Assembly (NCBI GenBank): GCA_001310555.1
Contig: BAXO01000031.1
Location: 1 to 52,339, forward strand
Direction: 5' to 3'
Length of the DNA stretch: 52,339 bases
Source: Bacillus sp. JCM 19058
Lineage (GTDB): Bacteria > Bacillota > Bacilli > Bacillales_H > Bacillaceae_D
The notes under the pieces were generated by a model that saw nothing but the letters and a program-made list of their open reading frames with translations, was not told where the DNA came from and ran no database searches. Below are positions 49,344 to 52,339 of the stretch, in pieces. The position numbers and the translations under genes were made by a program. Numbering within the stretch: the stretch's first letter is position 1; the number at the start of each line of letters is the position of its first letter.

Positions 49344-49910
49344 ATGAGAGAAGTCGACCACGAAAAAATTAAGCAAGCAGTTACAATGATATTAGAGGCA
49401 ATTGGCGAGGATCCGGGTAGGGAAGGCTTGCTCGATACGCCAAAACGGGTGGCAAAAATGTATGCAGAGGTTTTCCAAGGCTTAGATGATGATCCGAAGC
49501 AATATTTTGCCACTATTTTTGGAGAGGAGCATGAGGAGCTTGTTCTTGTCAAGGACATTCCCTTTTACTCGATGTGTGAGCATCACCTCGTACCTTTTTT
49601 TGGCCATGCTCATATCGGCTATCTTCCGCGCGGCGGGAAAGTTACGGGCTTAAGTAAACTGGCTCGAGCAGTTGAGGCTGTTGCCCGCAGGCCACAGCTA
49701 CAGGAGAGAATTACTTCGACGATTGCCGATGCCATTGATGAAACGTTGGATCCTCGCGGGGTAATCGTCATTGTCGATGCTGAACATATGTGTATGACGA
49801 TGCGAGGAATTAAAAAACCAGGTGCCAAAACAGTCACTTCAGCTGTAAGGGGAACCTTTGCTGAAGATGCAGCTGCGCGGGCAGAGGTTCTGGCCTTAAT
49901 CAAGAATTAG
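49344..49910 (+). CDS. folE: GTP cyclohydrolase I
   Basis: Converts GTP to dihydroneopterin triphosphate, first step of folate synthesis. Zinc-site and active-site motifs [40 protein letters not shown] and [18 protein letters not shown] are intact. 188 residues. The T7 run at 49594-49600 encodes the conserved PFFG, so here the run length is right. ATG 49344 follows GGAGG. Paired with mtrB, as in Bacillus mtrAB. The hbs gene found between spoIVA and folE in Bacillus subtilis is absent here. Confidence 0.97.
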   Translation: MREVDHEKIKQAVTMILEAIGEDPGREGLLDTPKRVAKMYAEVFQGLDDDPKQYFATIFGEEHEELVLVKDIPFYSMCEHHLVPFFGHAHIGYLPRGGKVTGLSKLARAVEAVARRPQLQERITSTIADAIDETLDPRGVIVIVDAEHMCMTMRGIKKPGAKTVTSAVRGTFAEDAAARAEVLALIKN

Positions 49911-49932
49911 TTTTCGTGGAGGTGAGAAGAGA

Positions 49933-50161
49933 TTGAGCAAGGATAATAGTTTTTTTTGTCATTAAAGCTTTGGAAAACGGAGTGAATGTCATTGGATTAA
50001 CGAGAGGCTCGGATACGCGCTTTCACCATTCGGAAAAGCTCGATAAAGGTGAGGTGATGATCGCGCAATTTACAGAGCATACGTCGGCCGTCAAGGTTCG
50101 TGGCAAGGTCGAAATTCAAACAAGCCATGGAACGATGAACACGAGCAAGGAAAGAGAGTGA
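49933..50161 (+). CDS. mtrB: trp RNA-binding attenuation protein TRAP, one apparent frameshift
   Basis: Eleven-subunit ring that binds trp leader RNA when tryptophan is present. After dropping one T from T8 49950-49957 the protein is 75 residues, with [40 protein letters not shown] and [10 protein letters not shown], which include the known Trp-binding and RNA-binding residues. TTG 49933 follows GGAGGTGAGAAG. Coupled with folE. Confidence 0.95.
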
Positions 50162-50268
50162 GCCGGAGTGACGGGCAGTATCGAGCAGGTCATCGGCGCT
50201 ATGTGCCGAATGTTATTAGTGGCCAGTTAAAAGCGGGAGCACAATTTATAGGATATAGGACGAAATGA
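50158..50268 (+). CDS. possible 36-residue protein overlapping the mtrB stop
   Basis: GTG 50158 overlaps the mtrB stop (GTGA) and follows AAGGAAAGAG. The frame reads [20 protein letters not shown] and ends [10 protein letters not shown]. Basic and soluble. It could be a short coupled gene or a chance frame; no family recognised. Confidence 0.35.
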   Translation: MSRSDGQYRAGHRRYVPNVISGQLKAGAQFIGYRTK

Positions 50269-50275
50269 GTTTCTG

Positions 50276-50305
50276 TTAGTCGAATCATGTATATTATGCT
50301 ATAAT
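50276..50305 (+). promoter_or_regulatory. SigA promoter of hepS
   Basis: TTAGTC (50276-50281) and TATAAT (50300-50305) with an 18-base spacer and a TG extension before the -10. About 150 bases upstream of hepS. Confidence 0.65.
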
Positions 50306-50454
50306 AGAACCCTGTGCAAGCTGCAGCTTTTGACAGAAATGCTGGGCTTTCTTCTCTTGTCTACCGGGCTTAATGCATTGAGCGAAAGGTAAAGAGAGGC
50401 CGATTGCTCGCTAAGCGCGCGACTAAGATGTGATGGAATTTGGGGGACATAATC

Positions 50455-51293
50455 ATGGTGAAATTGGACCAGCTTGAGGAAAAGGTAAAGGAGATTAAGG
50501 AGAGCTTTTACGACTTAATTAAGCATTCCTATCTTGAAAAATACATAAAAGAACCAGAACTTGATGAGGATAAGCTACGCTTTATTTACGTGATGTTCTC
50601 AGAATACGAACCGAAAGAAGACGCTGAGCATTTAACGATATCAGCCTTGCTTGTTCAAGCAGCACTTGATATGCATGAGCATGTCTCCCTTCACAAAATA
50701 CATTCCGATACGATTCGAAAGCAGCGGCAGTTGACCGTTCTGGCTGGGGACTATTACAGTGTCTTTACTTTTATTTGTTAGCCAGATTGAATCAACTCCC
50801 ATTGATTCGCGTGTTCAGCCATTCGATTCAGGAAATCAATGAGTATAAAATGAACGTGTATGCTCCGCATAGCCAGCTGTCGTATGAACAAACAGAACGA
50901 AATGTCAGTGCGTTGGAATCCTACTTGCTACAAAGCATTGCCGATTATTTTCAAATCGCTCACTGGAAAGAGCTGTTTCAGGATTTCTTTTTACTGAAGC
51001 GGCTGTTGAACGAAAGAGAAGAATGGCATAAAGGGAATGAGTACCCACTTATAACGGCGATGCTGCGGGAGAAGTCTCGAATCTATAATGTTGAGCAAGC
51101 GATCAGTCAAAAGGTCGATAAGCTGAAGAATCGTCTATTGAACATAATCAAGAAGCAGGAGGTTTATGAGCCCCTCTTCTTCGAGCGGATCGAGGCATTG
51201 CTCAAGGAGCCTGACACGGATAAACTAGCTAGCCAGCGAAGTTCCTTCAATAATCGCAGTCTTCGAATTACGGAAAGTACTTCTGGAGGGTGA
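50455..51293 (+). CDS. hepS: heptaprenyl diphosphate synthase component 1, one apparent frameshift
   Basis: Small, non-catalytic subunit of the heptaprenyl diphosphate synthase that makes the menaquinone side chain (GerCA in older naming). Recognised from gene order and the helical sequence KHSYLEKYIKEPELDEDKLR, LTISALLVQAALDMHEHVSL and LAGDYYSGLYFYLLARLNQL. A base is missing near 50762 (GG read as G). About 279 residues. ATG 50455 follows GGGGG; the frame is open from 50440. Followed closely by menG. Confidence 0.88.
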
Positions 51294-51300
51294 GGAATAG

Positions 51301-52019
51301 ATGACACAAGCAAAGGAAGAGCGAGTCCACGAAGTCTTTCAGACGATTTACAAAAAAATACGACGTGATGAATTCGGTCATCAGTTTCCAACGTCATAAG
51401 GCGTGGCGAAAAGACACGATGAAACGGATGGACGTTCAGCAGGGCGATCACGCATTGGACGTATGCTGTGGCACGGCAGACTGGACGATTGCTCTCGCAG
51501 AGGCTGTTGGCAAAAGCGGTCGCGCAGAAGGGCTTGATTTCAGTGAAAATATGCTGAAGATCGGAAAGGAAAAGCTAAGAGAAAAAGGACTGGAGAACGT
51601 GAAGCTCACTCATGGAAACGCGATGAAGCTCCCGTATCAGGATGGAGAATTTGATTTTGTTACGATCGGTTTCGGACTGCGAAACGTACCGGATTATATG
51701 CAAGTGTTAAAAGAAATTCATCGGGTCACAAAGCCTGGTGGGCAGGTGGTTTGTCTTGAAACCTCGCAGCCGACAATACCGGTATTTAAGCAAATATACT
51801 TTTTTTATTTTCGGTACATTATGCCGTTATTCGGGAGGCTGCTTGCCAAGAGCTATGAACAGTACTCATGCTGCAGGAATCCACTAGGGAATTTCCGAAT
51901 CGCCAGAAGCTGGCCGCGATGTTTCGCGAGGCCGGTTTTGATGAGATTAAAGTAAAGGCGTATTCCGGAGGAGTGGCTGCAATGCACCTTGCATGAAGCC
52001 GAGAGAGAGAAAAGTGTAG
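51301..52019 (+). CDS. menG: demethylmenaquinone methyltransferase, three apparent frameshifts
   Basis: SAM-dependent methyltransferase for the last step of menaquinone synthesis (UbiE/MenG, old name GerCB). Motif I is [20 protein letters not shown], then [20 protein letters not shown] and [17 protein letters not shown]. An extra A in A7 51352-51358 and missing Gs near 51866 and 51991 break it; corrected it ends [14 protein letters not shown] at 52019, about 239 residues. ATG 51301 follows GGAGGGTGAGG. Confidence 0.93.
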
Positions 52020-52030
52020 AACTGGAGCCG

Positions 52031-52339
52031 ATGATTGTGATAAAAAAATTAAAAAATTATTTTAGAGATGATTAAGTTTGAGCATACAGTGTTTGCCTTG
52101 CCATTTGCTTTTTTTTGGAGCTGTATTGGGGAGCTTTATCGTGAACGGAACGTGGCCGACGTTAGCACAATGGATCTGGATTACCGTCGCAATGGTCGGG
52201 GCGAGAAGTGCAGCTATGTCGTTAAACCGAGTCATCGATGAACAGATCGATAAACGAAATCCGCGGACGGCTAAGCGAGCGATTCCGGCCGGTTTGATTT
52301 CAAAATTCGAGGTTCTTTTTTTTTTTATTGTTGATCGTT
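52031..52339 (+). CDS. UbiA-family prenyltransferase, partial at window end, two apparent frameshifts
   Basis: N-terminal third of a membrane prenyltransferase that attaches the polyprenyl tail to an aromatic head group. With one A removed from A6 52051-52056 the start reads IKKLKIILEMIKFEHTVFAL; with one T removed from T8 52109-52116 it continues PFAFFGAVLGSF. The Asp-rich site is SLNRVIDEQIDKRNPRTAKR. It starts 11 bases after menG. In Bacillus subtilis hepT follows menG, so this insertion suggests the MqnP-type enzyme of the futalosine route. T11 at 52309-52319 makes the last codons unreliable. Confidence 0.85.

Overview
The window reads as ordinary chromosome from an endospore-forming, low-GC Gram-positive bacterium of the Bacillaceae. 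Gene content and order follow a block known from Bacillus subtilis and alkaliphilic relatives: serA, fer, ypbB-recQ-ypbD-ypbF, ypbG, ypbH, ypdA, ansA, prsW, sleB-ypeB, cmk-plsC-rpsA, yphA-der-plsY-gpsA, yphF, spoIVA, folE-mtrB, hepS-menG. I see no rRNA, tRNA, insertion sequence, phage gene or CRISPR array.

Layout. 1-5.8 kb: a small minus-strand gene, a GerA-type germinant receptor operon behind a SigG-like promoter, and a secreted M23/LysM protein. 5.8-11.2 kb: serA (minus), an M14 LysM endopeptidase, a FadR-type regulator with a TauE/SafE exporter, and ferredoxin (minus). 11.6-15.5 kb: ypbB-recQ-ypbD-ypbF. 15.7-22.1 kb: small proteins, an M20 amidohydrolase, an ECF sigma/anti-sigma pair, a phosphoesterase, a MerR regulator with a degenerate B12-binding domain, and the MecA paralogue. 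22.3-28.7 kb: ddl, T-box-controlled argS, ypdA, ansA, prsW and a zinc-ribbon protein. 28.7-35.6 kb: a SAM riboswitch followed by metI, a YitJ-type methyltransferase/reductase and metH. 36-47.4 kb: sleB-ypeB, cmk-plsC-rpsA, yphA, der-plsY-gpsA, a SpoVIF-like protein, a DUF2768-like protein and lipoprotein YphF. 47.6-52.3 kb: spoIVA, folE-mtrB, hepS-menG and the start of a UbiA-family prenyltransferase.

The strongest property of the sequence itself is a dense pattern of single-base indels, about 75 by my hand count. They are mostly one extra base in A or T runs of seven or eight, plus missing bases in short runs such as GGG or CC. They break essential genes (argS, der, gpsA, plsY, ddl, hepS, menG), so I treat them as assembly or basecalling errors and annotate through them. 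Coordinates of such genes span the whole reconstructed gene.

Functional themes: sporulation and germination (GerA receptor, SleB/YpeB, SpoIVA, SpoVIF), cell-wall remodelling (M23, M14, Ddl), methionine cycling under a SAM riboswitch, envelope stress (ECF sigma/anti-sigma, PrsW), and menaquinone/isoprenoid synthesis. I found no convincing new multi-gene system. The items most worth a second look are regulatory sequences, small ORFs and one unusual regulator.
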